From Morella rubra (taxonomy: Eukaryota > Streptophyta > Magnoliopsida > Fagales > Myricaceae), in NCBI GenBank assembly GCA_003952965.2, contig CM025852.1, positions 25,337,457 to 25,401,456 on the forward strand: DNA of 64,000 nucleotides, given 5' to 3'. Both the position numbers and the translations under genes were made by a program. Below the pieces are notes generated by a model. The model had not been told where the DNA came from and made no database searches. It worked only from the letters and a program-made list of their open reading frames with translations. Below, piece by piece: positions 25,850-38,600 of this stretch; within the stretch, counting starts at the first letter, position 1, and every line of letters begins with the position of its first letter.

Positions 25850-28800
25850 AACCCCAAGAAAGCAAATACCAAAAAAGGAGCTGGTTTATTGCATATAGAA
25901 GAAAAGTATCGGACGGGGAATCGAACCTTTTCGGATAGTCAAAGAAAGAGCCAAAGAGGGGGAGAGTGAGGTTTTTGGAAATTTGATAGCCGGCTTAAAG
26001 GCTTGAAAGCAGAGGAGGTTCCCGATTAACACGGCAACAGTCCACATGGAGGTACACCACGAGGTTGAATTTTTCCACTTCAATGGATCGAATACTGCTG
26101 CGGCTTTGAGTTTGGTTAAGTTTAGGATCCCATTTAAGTCGGGGTCCTCGGGGACTCACTGCCATCCGGGCTTCTCTCTTTACACGTTCACGAAATCATC
26201 AAAATCATGTTCAGTCTCTGATAATTAGCAAAAAAAAAATGTTCAGTCTCTGATAAATATGTCGATGCCCATTGGATTGCCCAGAATGGGATTTTGTATT
26301 GTTTGAGTTAGTAAGAATCATCTCCTTGAAAGTTGAAACTCTTGGTACAAAGTTGTAAATTGGTTCCTCGTGCAGTTCTAGTCTAGTTTGAGTGCTGGTA
26401 AGTTTCTTGTGTTTCACAATTGTTTCCTTTGCTTTTTTTTTCTTTTTTTTTTAATCATCCATTTTTATTGAAGGAGAACTCTTGTTACGGCTTAGTTTTG
26501 TTTGATTTTATACATTTCGAGTCTCGAGGAAATGTGATACTTCACTCCCCTTAAATTCATTTTCGGCCTCACCTGAAATCGATTAGACCATCTAAAAATC
26601 CACAAAATTATGAATAGCTGCAATACTTGAGTTTTTATTTTATTTTTTTCAAATTTATGAGGAAAATTTGGAGCACTAACTTGTGTACTGAATTGGAATG
26701 AATTTGACTTAATTAAAAAACACACCGATCTTATCTAACATAACACAACAACATATTCTAAATATTCCAATTGCCTTTACAATTCAAAATATAAATATTT
26801 ATTTCTTTTTAATAACAAGGCAAATCTCAGGAGCTACATTTACTCATTAGAAAAGATCAGATAAATAGACCATTTTTTAATAGCTAAAATTATTATTATT
26901 TTTTTTAGAATAATGAGAGACATACTGTGAGCAAGCGATTGAAATATTATCAACCGCAACGCATACGTAAACTCTGAAAAAAAAGGGGTAAATCTTCAAA
27001 CCCTTGAACGTATAAGTCACGAGTTTGGTCCGATTCATGTGGGGTAATTTTTCCATTTAAATAAATCATGAGATTTGCACGTCGACCAATTCTCACTTCG
27101 TTTGATCGGGACAGCTTCCGAATAATTGCAGTCAGGACAGCGGTTTGGTGTAATATATATTCTCTTTTCATTAAAAAAAAAAATACAATGTCAGTTACGT
27201 TTTCTCCCGAGGAAAAGCTCGAACCTTTCACGCCTAAACTTTGGCTGGTGAGTTGTTGAGGTACTTGAGGAGGCGGCGGGATATTTGCCGGCCCTACCTC
27301 TAGCCATAAAAAAGTAGCTTCGGACTCCTTCTCTTCACCCACGACGTGTCGACAACGACGGTTTTGAAGCGGGCCCCCAGAGTGGGATTTCGCGGAACCG
27401 GGAAAATGCTAACTATTTCTCGGGGGAGCCATTCCAAGGGATTTTCATTATCATTGACTAGAAGCCAAGGGACGTTCAATGCACGGCTCCTTGGGATTGC
27501 AAAGTGACGACGTTTCCCCTCTTGGTTATTTTCCATCTAATCCCAATTCTCAGGAAAAAGATCCACGAGAATCAGAAAGCATAACTCAAGCATTGTCCAT
27601 GGCATTACTTACAGCTTGTTTGTCCGTAAAAATAATTTTGTAAAACTTTTTTTACTTCTTTTCTAGTATTTGGAGGATATCAGAAAACGAGGTCAAACTG
27701 AAACAATCTTCTTATTTTTCACCTTTTCAGAAAAAGCTAAATTCAAAATTTTCAGAAACAACCCTCTTATAACATGGGACAAATATTTTATACTTTGATG
27801 CAAAAAATATTATATTTTTTTTTTCTGGGAAACTTGCTTAGACTATAGATGTGTAAGGCGATGAAACATAATTTATAACCTTTATCTTTTTAGTTAATAT
27901 TTTACACAATTCCATAAAGGGATAAATACAAGATTCATTCATGTGATTTGTGTCAAAATTAAATAAGTACTTACACTTTAAAACCTATCGAATTAGTCCT
28001 TAATATTTTAAATCCATCAAGACTTTAGTCATTTCGAGACTCTTCAAATATGAATGTTTTTAAACTTTTATGATCCAATTTGATGAGTTTTAAAATTTAA
28101 GGACTTATTTGATTTTTACACAAACTATAAGGACGGAAATTATATTTATCCCTTACATAAATTATAATGTGTGCCAAATATCCCATAATATTTACAGAGA
28201 ATTTTTTATTTTTTTTTAGAATGATAGCCAAACACCAACAGAGGAGATCATTTCCAAAAAAATATGTCTGACAAAAAATTGGGTAAAACAAAAGTTTTTG
28301 CATGGAAACAAACAGAAACAGAGCCTTAATCCCAAAACTGGAAACAGAAACTCTTCCTTATTTCAGGGTATTGAATAAGATTTTCAGGCTTCTACTTGAT
28401 TCGTTCAATTCATTTATGCCACGTTGGCAGCCCATAGTTTTCGGGGAGTGTTTATAGATAGTTGGGCTCGGAGATGTTGAGCCTCTTAAGTCCAACTCAG
28501 GTCGTCTAGAACTTCATTATTATACGATACCCACCTAAGGTAGGTTTGGGCCTCCGCCTATCGGAAGTAGGATTTCCGATCGGAAGATACGAAAATGTGC
28601 ATAACCATGGCGGTGGGAACTGGGAACTAGAAGAATATTTTTCGGCGAAAGGAGAGTCGAGGGGGGGGGAAAAGGAGAATCCGCACTTAATTTATTCGCT
28701 AGTTATCTGAAAATTTTCACAATCTTACACTCTAGGAAAAAGATAAGAAAAAAAAAAAAAAAAAAGAATTAGAACTAGTCCGAAGTGCCTGCCCTGGCCT

Positions 28801-28870
28801 CAGGCTCTAGCTAGCTTAATTAATTAGTCGTTAATTATAGCCAGTCCCTTGCCAAAACACTCATCTACGA
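25850..28870. other. Intergenic region without a recognisable gene
   Basis: About 3 kb between the UTR2-like promoter and the 3' end of the DUF4378 gene. A frame at 26950-27342 has a proline-rich start but no homology I recognise and no splice or promoter context. Around 28400-28600 is a patch with short palindromes (for example ATCGGAAG/CTTCCGAT). No gene is supported. Confidence 0.5.
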
Positions 28871-28871
28871 T

Positions 28872-30186
28872 CTATGACGAGACGAGGTCAAGAAATAGCT
28901 CGTCAAGCAAAGAAGTACAAACCTCAACCTCAATGTCCAATGCCACCACTTCTTCTTCTTCAACCAAAATCCTCCACTGCCCACCTTTCTCCATGTCCCT
29001 AACATACGCTTTTCTCCCATCCTGCACCTCCCATCCCAGCAACATTTCTTGGGGGTTCCCACTAAGCCAATCTTCTGCCACTTGCAGTACTTCGTGCTCA
29101 AATACGTTACAACCACTTGTTGTCCTCGCATAATTTGCATTGGCTTCTTCAATTGTCTCCCGAAAGAAATCTAACAGCACATTGGCTCCCTTGAGTTTAG
29201 CTTCATATAAGGAGCTATTGTTCTTGATGAGGCCAAGTAATTCTTGAGCCTTTTCTGGGATCAGCTGGGTTCTCCTCTTTATTGTCGAACGCGATGTTCT
29301 CTTGGGGGGAAGTTGAGCAAGCTGGCTGTATGGCGGATTGAGGAGCTTCATGGTTCAGCTCGGACAGTGCAATACGTTTTTCCAAGTCCACTGGTTCCAG
29401 TTTGAGTGTCTCGCTCAACCGCCGGTTCTTATGCATAAGCTTCTGCTTTCTGCAGCCTGTCCATATTTGTTTCACAACTCATGAGAGTCCAGACGAATTA
29501 AACATCCATCTCAAACAAATTAACAATCTCACCGAAAGCTTACTAGCTCTATTTTTTTTTTTTTTTTTTTTTTTGCATAACCTAAACCTACAGAACTACA
29601 TTAATGCATCGAAGAATCAATGAAACATAATTATGTTAGTCTTACAGAAGCTCATACTGTATAGACATTCATATTATTATGTTACAGAGCATGAGTCACC
29701 CAGCGAGGAATCCCTGGGAAAGTGTTGTGTTTCTGTCTCTGGTAAATATAAAATTCATAGTATGCCAGCCCTCTGAAAGAAGTGCAAACGCAGTATGCAA
29801 ATAACTAAACCACTTGGAATTAAGACAATGAACTGAGAGTTATGGAATTTCCCTGGCTCATGATGTGCTAGCCGAGTTTTGTAAATTTTGTATTTTCTAG
29901 AGTTTTGGATAGTCTACTGGAGTTTTATAAATTCTGTATTTTCTAGCCTTACTTCTGTCGAACAAGGAAAAAGGGGAGAGCTGATACCTTCCATAAGGGC
30001 AAGATTCCTCTGGAATGAAGAGCTAGCCTCTTCATCATCTTCAAATGGACAATCCAACACAGACACTGGACTGAATTGTTCCTTTCCTTCCTCGTTTGGC
30101 CACTCCTGTTATCAATTGAATCAAAAGATCCTCTTAAAAACCATTTTGAGAGTCACCATTATTACAAGAGATGCTACAAACATGAT

Positions 30187-30219
<33 letters not shown>

Positions 30220-32319
30220 CAGTCTCAGCAGATATTATCTGAAAATATTAGAAGCTTCCTGACACGCCCTATTCAATGTTATTGTTTCTACCCTATTAGA
30301 TTCCACACCTGGCCAGTACATCTTAGAGCATTCGGAAAAGATTATCAAGTTCTCACCGGAATCCATCCTTATTGGAACAAAAATGGGTGTCCTTTCGGCA
30401 GGTGATCAGCAAAATCCTGGGTAGGAGAATTCGTGCTGAAATAACTTTCCTCCTTCAACCCTTAAAAGTGGGAAGCATCATGTTCCTAAGAAAATTTCAG
30501 CTTTCCATATCTTTAAACTAGAGCTGTTATAAACCTATCATGAATTGGGCCGGACAAGCATTTGTAACATTTCTTTCTCCTTTTTTTTTTTTTTTTTTGT
30601 GATTCTGTAAAAAATAATCCTTGCTTGTATTATATGTACGGAACAAACAATCTTTTGTATCTGACCCCGGAATCCGAATTGAAAGTTTCTAGATCCGTCC
30701 TGAAAATGTGCGATCAATCCAAGGAAGTCTTAATTTTTGCTAACAGATTTCTTAAGAAACTCCTAGAATACGCCTTTGACCGAAAAGAAGTCGCTAAGAG
30801 CAGTAAATCCCGAGACAGGCTGAGTTGGTCCAGTCAACCCAACTTCCAGACAATAATATGACACCTGTCCAATAAATACATTTAATATTCCTCCAATCTC
30901 AGGTAACCTAATTTTAAAATAATTAATTACGCCGACTCCAACAGAGATGATTACCGGTATTTTCTAGTCCAAGCAACTGAACAACTCTTTCGGCCACCGA
31001 CGGATAAGATAAGAAAAGTGGCAGCACATCTCCTAAAAGTCGCATTATTCCAGAACTACCACACCTAAAACCATCTACTACTTTTAAATAACTATGAACG
31101 TGAACGGGGACTTTATGGTAAATCGTTCGGATAATAAAAATAAGAAAGAGGAGTGATCTAGTAGACTCTGTAGTATGAAGCTAAACAATCAAGTGAGTTT
31201 TAACGCCGTGGATCTCGCTAATAGACAACAAGTGGCGGAATCGTAGGCCTCGTGAGAATCGACCGTATTAAATTCCATGGATCTTAGTCGTACTGTATCC
31301 TATTCCCAAGATACACCCCACACGTGAAAGTCATGCAACCCCCCACCACCAGCTGGCAGCCCGGCAGCTGCATAGTTCCCGCTGATGAACAATTTTCAAA
31401 ATCCCCAACGCATCCCTTCACTACTTCCACTCCGATAATTCGAATTCCGTGGGGACTTCGCAAAATTGTGTCGTTTTTTTTTTTTCTTTTTTTTGTTAAT
31501 GAAATTGTGTCAAACTCAACAACAGACAGATAATAAATGAAAAACTCTCACCTTTGCGTTAGCCCCATAGTGGGTGGCGGTGGTTGCTCCTAAGCAGGAA
31601 TCCTCACCGACTGTTTCGTCCACTCTGTTGTTGACCTTCCTCACCGGTAAATCAGATTTATCCTCCACGACGTCGTTTTCACTTGAAGTCTCGGATTTAC
31701 TGCTGGAAGACCGTAAAATCTCCGAGGAAAATTCGCTCTCGGCCCAGCTGATACTGGTGGTACTCGTTGAAACGCCGCCAGCGGCTATCATGGTGGAGAA
31801 ATGGTGGGCGCCCTGATCGGACGGTCTATCCTGTTCGTTTAGAATATCACGGAACAATCTCCACCGTCCGTTTTCACTCTCTTCCTTGTGAGAAGCTTTA
31901 CTGCAGAAGCTCCTTTTGAAGAAGAGCTTCCGCGAAAGGCTTCTAGGTAGAAGCCCTTTCCTGCTACCTCCGTTTCTTTTGGGCGGCGACTGAGACTTAC
32001 CGGAGTGAAAAGGCAGTTGCTTCTTGACGGCCTTAATCACGGCCTCTGAAGCTCTCTGCAGGGCGAAAATGGTTGTAGAAGCTGCCGCATTCGAACGGTT
32101 TCGACTGAGAAGTCGTTGTTTCATTCTCGCTTTGAGATCGACCTCCAGAAGGATCCGGACACTGGTGCAGCATTGCCGCCGCGGAAATGATTTGAAACCG
32201 TTGGACGAACAGGAGCTGAGGAAATCGTCCCTAAGATAGTCTTTCAACATCAACGGCCTCTGTCGAATGAGAGCTGGTTTCCTCTGATTCTGATCATCGG
32301 AGGGAGGAATTGAAGCCAT
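28872..32319 (-). CDS. DUF4378 domain protein, frame broken by one base in exon 3
   Basis: Three exons on the minus strand: 32319-31552, 30105-29988, 29456-28872. The N-terminal 256 residues begin MASIPPSDDQNQRKPALIRQ and contain LMLKDYLRDDFLSSCSSNGF and a basic SRKLFFKRSF segment. Exon 2 is acidic. Exon 3 opens in frame (CRKQKLMHKNRRLSETLKLE, then PVDLEKRIAL), but that frame stops at 29215. The DUF4378 C-terminus (EKAQELLGLIKNN, HEVLQVAEDW, YVRDME, LLDELFLDLVSS) is read one frame over to the stop at 28872. One extra base between 29257 and 29309 explains this. It could be a sequencing error, a null allele or a young pseudogene. DUF4378 proteins include TON1-recruiting (TRM/LONGIFOLIA) microtubule-associated proteins; this gene's role is not known to me. 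Confidence 0.75.
30190..30217 (+). repeat. (TA)n microsatellite
   Basis: About 14 TA units in intron 1 of the DUF4378 gene. Confidence 0.9.
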
Positions 32320-32472
32320 TGTAATTTTAACAGCGCTACCCTATAGAAAAAGCTCTAAGCTTTAACGTAGTTAAAGGGTTTAAAACGTAAGGGAGAGAGC
32401 TCAGTGGCTTTTACAGAAACTCACTGAGAGAGAGATCAGGTTAGGGGAAATTGCTCTTAGAGGAAAGGCATG

Positions 32473-32479
32473 ATTTATA
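32473..32479 (-). promoter_or_regulatory. TATA box for the DUF4378 gene
   Basis: The minus strand reads CCTATAAATC about 155 bp upstream of the ATG. The leader between them is CT-rich. Confidence 0.45.
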
Positions 32480-34780
32480 GGTGAGAAAAGAGAGGAGACA
32501 AAGAGAAAGCGAGAGGTAGATTCTGGCCTCTGGAGGTGAAGATCTCAAGGTGAGGGGCAGATTGTCTCATTGTCCATTGGGTACGTATAAGAAGGTAGAG
32601 AGAGAGCGAGAGAGAGCCAATTAAGCAGTTGGCAGAGAGGTAGAAGAAGCCGCAGCTAGGACGCTTCTTCGTTGGTGAATTTTGAATCTTACGTTCGGTT
32701 ATTTTAATGTATTCATTTTGAACTTCACTGGCTAAGAGTAATGATTTACACGTAAAATTTATTGCAGCATGGTTTTTGGGGGTTTGGACTGGTGTAAGAC
32801 CATAGTTGACCTTTCCACAATCTGATGAATATAAATATGAATATGATATTCTATCTTCCATGCGGAGTGCCCGCTCTTGGCGCACTTGGTCACGTGTGCA
32901 AGTCCTTTATGTTACAAATGCATCTGGTACTGTTATTTTCAGAAAAAAAAAAAGGATAGTACTTTAATTAATTTTATGCCAAGGTCAATCAAGAAATTCA
33001 AATCTGGATTCATAACATTAGAACATTTAATCAATTTATTAATTTAAGAAACCAAAGAGCGCTAGCAAGCAGACCTTTTTTTTTTTTTTTTTTAACAAAC
33101 TATAATTATTTGTACCTGCTATATATTTAGTGACTGATCTTCAACTAAGCCTCATTTTTTAGTCGATACATATAGTTAAAACCGGTATTAATGATCTCTC
33201 CGGCCTCCAATAACGTGTACGTGGAATGTTTGCAAATCAATATGTCTATCATTAGCGAGTACAGACACAATATTGGTTTTGTGAGACTCGTTGACTAGAC
33301 AGTTGTTTGACTAATTAAGCATAATTATGTACTCGTCGAGATAATGCGAAAAATGAAGAGCCTTTGATTACTACATTGCTTTTAGTACTATGTTTTTATG
33401 GGGGTTGTTAGGGTGTTATATATTGTATATGTTGGAGTTGGTGTCTGCAGCACGCGTGCCCGCTGACGAATGATTACAATCTCAACTTGCAGACTTAAAG
33501 AGAAACAACATTGATCAGCTCAACTCGAAGTTTGAGGTTGTCCCAAGCTTCTGGGTGCTGACCAACCAAATTATTGCGCATCGAAGCTTTGCCCAACTGT
33601 ACATGCGTGAAAAAAACCGATCCATGATCTCTAGCCTGCAGCATGTTAAAAATGTTGTCATGCTGGTGCTTTTATTGTGAATTTATAATAAGAAATTCAA
33701 CTGTTTAATCGATGAATTCATTTAGCTTCTAATTAATTTTCTAAGAATATACATTACAGCGGTGGTCTTGGTCAACCTATGGTCACAGCAGGAGGCCGAT
33801 AGCATTTCAACAATCATTAGATGGGCATGATCACCGCTCACCAGTTCTTTCTGACAGTTTCTGATCTTCTCGCGTATCAGTCGGTACAGAAAAAGTCGCA
33901 CTCGAAACACGGTACCTGCGAACCTGATCGATCCACCTGTACGATGTAGTTTTCATCAACCATCGCATGACCAAGTCCACGAACATCTAATGCGGTAGTA
34001 CTCCTCGTCACACTAAACTTTGTGTTAGGCATTTGAGATCGCGAAAGATCCAATATTGCGTCCGAGGCTTGTCGGCTATGGGCCGGGCAGCTTGTATATG
34101 TAATCTCCGTGTGCTGCCGCCCTAAAAGGAAAAGAAAATTGTACGGGCTCCACGTCTTATCTTTTTCCGCTAAAGAACAAGCTCCAAGTGTACCATGCGA
34201 TGTCATATAGCTAATGGCCGGCCTAGTGCATCACATTTTAATCCACCTCATCACGACTTTTGTGCATATATATCCCTTGTGTGTGATTTTCTTTATTTCT
34301 GGCTTCGTATGAGCTTCCGGGTAGCAGACAAGAGAACAACTCGCCATATTTGTTCATAAGTGCAATAATTGTTCTTCAAACTATATAATTGAGGCTTTGC
34401 TATATATTTAGATATTAATTACAATTAGTAATATCATGCTGAGATTACTATTTTAAAATATTTTAAATTTCCTTTAATTCCTTATAAGTCTTGTGATGGT
34501 TAGTCGACTCGAGGAAATTCCATACTATAGATCAATTCCTCAATTCTTAATAATTCTGTGATCGGTACAAGACTTTAATTTGTACACATAATTTATGAAA
34601 GAATTGAAGTGATATTGGGTAGAATTAAGTACATTTATTGTATGTATGTTAATATTCTTGCTGCTATGTGTTACCAATAAATAATACAGTAAAAAAATGA
34701 CCTCTAGCAAGAAAAGGAGCTAGAGCGATGAAGAAAAAAGAGACAGGAACAGTTAGAACTCTGACTCTGTCCAAACACAT
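32480..34780. other. Intergenic region without a recognisable gene
   Basis: About 2.3 kb between the DUF4378 promoter and the 3' end of the CBF/DREB1 gene. It is AT-rich with T and A runs. The open frames at 32475-32885 and 33877-34206 show no family similarity. Confidence 0.5.
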
Positions 34781-34782
34781 CA

Positions 34783-35511
34783 TTAGAATGAAAAACTCCA
34801 TAATGACATTGACGCCTCAGCTTCGCCTTCCACGGAAGCCAAGTTTATGTCATCCTGTACACAACGAGGTGGTGAGAGTAGAAGGCCTTCAGCCATATTC
34901 AGGAGCAGCCCAGGCATGTCAAACAGTGCCTCCTCATCCACGTATTCTGCATTTTCTTGAACAGCCTTTACTTCCTCCACCATCTCGCCACCCTTCTGGC
35001 TCGATTTTTCTACATCGCAACCACAATGATCTCCACCAAACTCTCTCGGGCGAAACACTTCCGCCGCCTCTGCAGCGGCCCTCCTTATGTCCTTAGGGTC
35101 ACTCGAACCCGGCATAGGCAACCGCCAAACCGAGTCCGCAAAGTTGAGGCACCCCGACCTTTTCCTAAGAGCCAAAACGGCCACATCGTGTGCCCGTGCC
35201 GCCATCTCCGCAGTAGGGTACGTCCCAAGCCATATCCTTGAAGTCTTATTGGGTTCGCGCACTTCACAGACCCACTTGTTCTTGTTCCTCCTCCTGACTC
35301 CATGATACACCGGGTGTCTCGTTACGTTGACTATCCTCCGGCCAGCGCGCTTCTTGGGCCTGCTCAAAGCTAGGATAACTTCTTCGTCAGAACGAGCAGC
35401 TCGGTGGGAGGAGGAGCCTTCGTCGGACAGAGGAGAAGTCTCTGGCTTGTCGATGGAGGTTCTATCCGAGCCAAAAGGATGAGGGTCTGAGAACTGACTG
35501 AAGATATCCAT
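34783..35511 (-). CDS. DREB1: CBF/DREB1 transcription factor (DDF/CBF4-like), AP2/ERF
   Basis: An intronless gene of 242 aa. The AP2 domain (about residues 68-125) carries WVCEVREP, with the Val14 and Glu19 positions typical of DREB factors, and [20 protein letters not shown]. It is flanked by the CBF signatures: RPKKRAGRR upstream (residues 51-59) and DSVWR downstream (127-131, usually DSAWR). The tail is acidic ([20 protein letters not shown], then SPP) and ends LWSFSF, a variant of the LWSY motif. The factor should bind DRE/CRT elements (core CCGAC) and activate cold- or drought-response genes. [18 protein letters not shown] and EAAEVFRP resemble Arabidopsis DDF1/DDF2 more than CBF1-3. Residue 70 is His where the family has Arg (YRGVR becomes YHGVR), a DNA-contact position. 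A TATA box and a G-box lie upstream. Confidence 0.93.
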   Translation of the reverse strand: MDIFSQFSDPHPFGSDRTSIDKPETSPLSDEGSSSHRAARSDEEVILALSRPKKRAGRRIVNVTRHPVYHGVRRRNKNKWVCEVREPNKTSRIWLGTYPTAEMAARAHDVAVLALRKRSGCLNFADSVWRLPMPGSSDPKDIRRAAAEAAEVFRPREFGGDHCGCDVEKSSQKGGEMVEEVKAVQENAEYVDEEALFDMPGLLLNMAEGLLLSPPRCVQDDINLASVEGEAEASMSLWSFSF

Positions 35512-35605
35512 ATGGGACTGGAAGTGACAGCAAGTTCGTTCAAAGTACTTCGGTGGTTACAGATGATGTTTGGTCTTGAAAACTAGATGGCAGCGAGTTA
35601 AGTGT

Positions 35606-35613
35606 CTTTTATA
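35606..35613 (-). promoter_or_regulatory. TATA box for CBF/DREB1
   Basis: TATAAAAG on the minus strand, 95 bp upstream of the ATG, giving an expected leader of about 65-70 nt. Confidence 0.65.
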
Positions 35614-35636
35614 AGTTGGTGTGGTGGACTTTCGGA

Positions 35637-35642
35637 CACGTG
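35637..35642. promoter_or_regulatory. G-box (CACGTG) upstream of CBF/DREB1
   Basis: A palindromic CACGTG lies about 25 bp upstream of the TATA box. G-boxes bind bHLH and bZIP factors, including PIF-type and ABF-type regulators. Their action here is inferred from position only. Confidence 0.5.
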
Positions 35643-35699
35643 GGTGCGGCTTAGACGCGGACGCGGTTTGTAACGTGCAACGGGTCCCGCAAAGACATG

Positions 35700-38600
35700 T
35701 CCTTTTGAAGTGTTTAGGTAGTAAGTTCTAAGTTGTCTGACGTTTTCAGTTTTCACACCTGCATGTCTTTACTCTTTAGACTTGTCGCTGGCCTGGCCAG
35801 CTCACTATATAGTGTGAAGCAAGTGTGGATAACGCGTTGCGGGCTGATCATGAATTGGCATAACTTACTCCAAATGGCTCGTAGCTTACTCCAAATGGCA
35901 CGTTTTTGTGGCCAGCCGCCTTTGGAACCAGTTCAACCTAGTATTCTTTTTAAAGCACGGGCGAAAAAATGATGGAGACTGAACTTTGAGGACCGATGTG
36001 GCCACTAATATGCTTTGGTTTATGCGACTTTTTGAATCATGCATGATTGACTCATTGTCTTTACCAATTTTCCAAAGCCCGTGAATTGCACATGTACTTA
36101 CGAGTGAACTAATAAGTAGATATGAATCACAATTAAGACCCTTTAGCTGTGTTTTTTTTTTCTTCTTCTTCTTCTAATCTTGGTTTTTTTGGGATGAACA
36201 CGTGTTTGAGTTTTGCCTTATCTCACTCTAAATTATTATTTTTATCGTATTACACCGACTATTTATTAATTTTAAACACTTTTACATAATTTGTTAAAAA
36301 TTTACATCAATTTTAATTAAAAATTATTTTTTAACACGTTGAATGATAATTTTATTTTCATAATTTTTTTACGTTGATATTTTTTATGAGCGTAACATCC
36401 TAATTTTAAAAATTTTAAAAAATCAATTTCTATTAAAATTAACGTAAGTTTTTTAACAGATGATAGAAAAATTATCAAAAATCTATAATTATCCTCACAA
36501 TATGAAAAAAAAAAATTGAATTACAAAGTATAAAGATCTCTAGGGTTAGAAAGTGAAAAATAAATTTATCTCGCTAGAATCAGCAATTTAATTTATTTTG
36601 CTTAACCATCAAGGTCAGAAAAGATTACAATAACCAACGGATCAACCAACAGCAAAATCAACTAAAAATTGAATTATAAGTCAATACAATTGCAAGCCAC
36701 TGTTGTTCTTCTGGGGGGAAAAGGAATAGTAGGGGAACTTCCATATATAAAAGACGTCTAGGTTTCAACTCGCAGTTGCAAAATTTTCTAATTCAAAATG
36801 TCACGCTATTTGCAATTTCGTCATGCGGGACGTCATAACGGTACGTAGTTTGTGATGTAATGTAATTATGTATGTAAGCTACTTCGTCACGACATAACGT
36901 GGCACAAGTGGACTTTTCTCGAAGAAATTTGTGCGGGCCGGACCAAGGCCGTGTGCCATTGATAACTCTTAACTAGGCCGTACCTGGCCGGCCGGTGCCT
37001 GGACTGGTTACTTATTGACGAAAGTGAGCTCGGCCCATGATTAAGACATGGCAAAAGTTTTGGGCTCATTCCCCCCGTCTTCCCTCGTGATGTACTTCGT
37101 TCTTGCCCGCAAATTGAAGAATTAAAAACTATTTCTTTCTTTAAAATAGGCAACTTTAAGATATTCCCGCATGCACCAGCCCAACCCAAAGCCTTCGACA
37201 CTTTGCATTATTAAATTGCAAATTTTACAGAAATAATTATCAAATATGCAGCGGTTCTAGAATATGTTTAACTCTAACACTTAATTTGATTGGATTCCAT
37301 AACGTTGCTAATTTCGTACTCTTATGTTTTTTATTGGTTTCATCAAAACGACGCGTCGAGTGGTCGTATTGGCAAGAATATAGTAATAAGAGGTTTTTCG
37401 AAAGAAAATACCTTTAATTTATTATCAAGTAATCGTGAGTTCATGTAGGGTTTCTCATGCCTCTCAAAATTGTTATTTCATTTGCCAAAAAATGTTCAAA
37501 TTGATAAAAAAAAATTTTAATAAAAGATGCACGAGATCTAAAATCACTAGTTGTTGAGTGTGAATGAAAAATAAAAATAAAAATAATATTTTAAGGTGTA
37601 AAGTGTTAAGACTCCATAATTGGAAAGCGGAAGTAACAAAAATAATAATTTGAAGTGTAAATGTCAAGACCTCATAATTAGATGGTGCAAATTGTATTTG
37701 ATGATGCCAAAGATCAACGAGTAATAAAACAATCAGCGAGTCTGAATCTAATGCTCAAATCTGTAAAAGAGAACTGAAGTGGTATCGGAGGCTCCCCTCC
37801 GATGCCTAAGTTAGATCTCAATAAGTATTTTTAGTCTAGAGAAGTAATGAAGCTTAGGAAAATATAATGGGCTATTTGTCTTTTAAAGGAAGGAGGGTGC
37901 TAGAATCCCAAAGGGAGTCAAATGGTATGGACTTCAAGACTTCTTATCTTACCTGGAGTCTTAAAGTCACTTATAAGATCTTTATCTTACCTGGAGTCCT
38001 AGAGTCTTTTGGATAACTAGGCGGGAAGATTGTGGGTGATTAATTCTTATTAGTAGACTACCACCCAAAGTGTTAAGTCTTGGAGTCTTAATGTGAGTGT
38101 TAGAGTTTCTGATCACAAGGACTCTTCTTGAGTGTTCAACTAAGAGTCTAAACCCTTGAGGAGTCGAGGCTAATCAATTGGGCTGAATGGCCAGCGACAG
38201 ATCGGGCTAGGAGTGATTAGGTCTGATTTGGGCCTAACAACTTATAGCCCATCAGTATTTATGCCCAATATAAATCCCAACAAATTATGATTTTTCAATG
38301 ATAATATACAGAGTCCTAAACCAACTCATTAAAATGTAGGATGTAATATATGTATGCTATTGTGTATGAAAAATGTCACTAATATTCAGTCGAAATGAGT
38401 GATCATGGATGATTAGACCCATAAAAGAAAGAGAGGAAAAATCATATCGAACAGACCAAGATGATTACGGAGGCATATATGGTGGCCCCATAACCGCGAG
38501 TTTGAGATGTTCCTGCTTCCATATTGCAGGGGGGCCGAAAGAGAGATTTCTTTAAGCGGTCCAAAAAGAGATAGCATATAATTGTGTCAAACTCAATATT

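Noticed and set aside
25917-25927. tRNA or SINE-like B box (GGTTCGATTCC on the minus strand)
   Set aside because: The T-arm stem pairs over only two bases and no A box or acceptor stem is visible, so neither a tRNA nor a SINE is supported.
26950-27342. 130-residue open frame with a proline-rich start
   Set aside because: Composition is not coding-like (includes an A/T run read as poly-Phe) and no homologue is recognised.
27610-28320. Possible non-autonomous transposon with TTGTTTGTCC / GGAAACAAACAG-like ends
   Set aside because: The ends match poorly, there is no target duplication, and the interior shows no repeat structure.
36887-37201. 104-residue open frame on the minus strand
   Set aside because: No similarity to any family and no regulatory context; consistent with chance.
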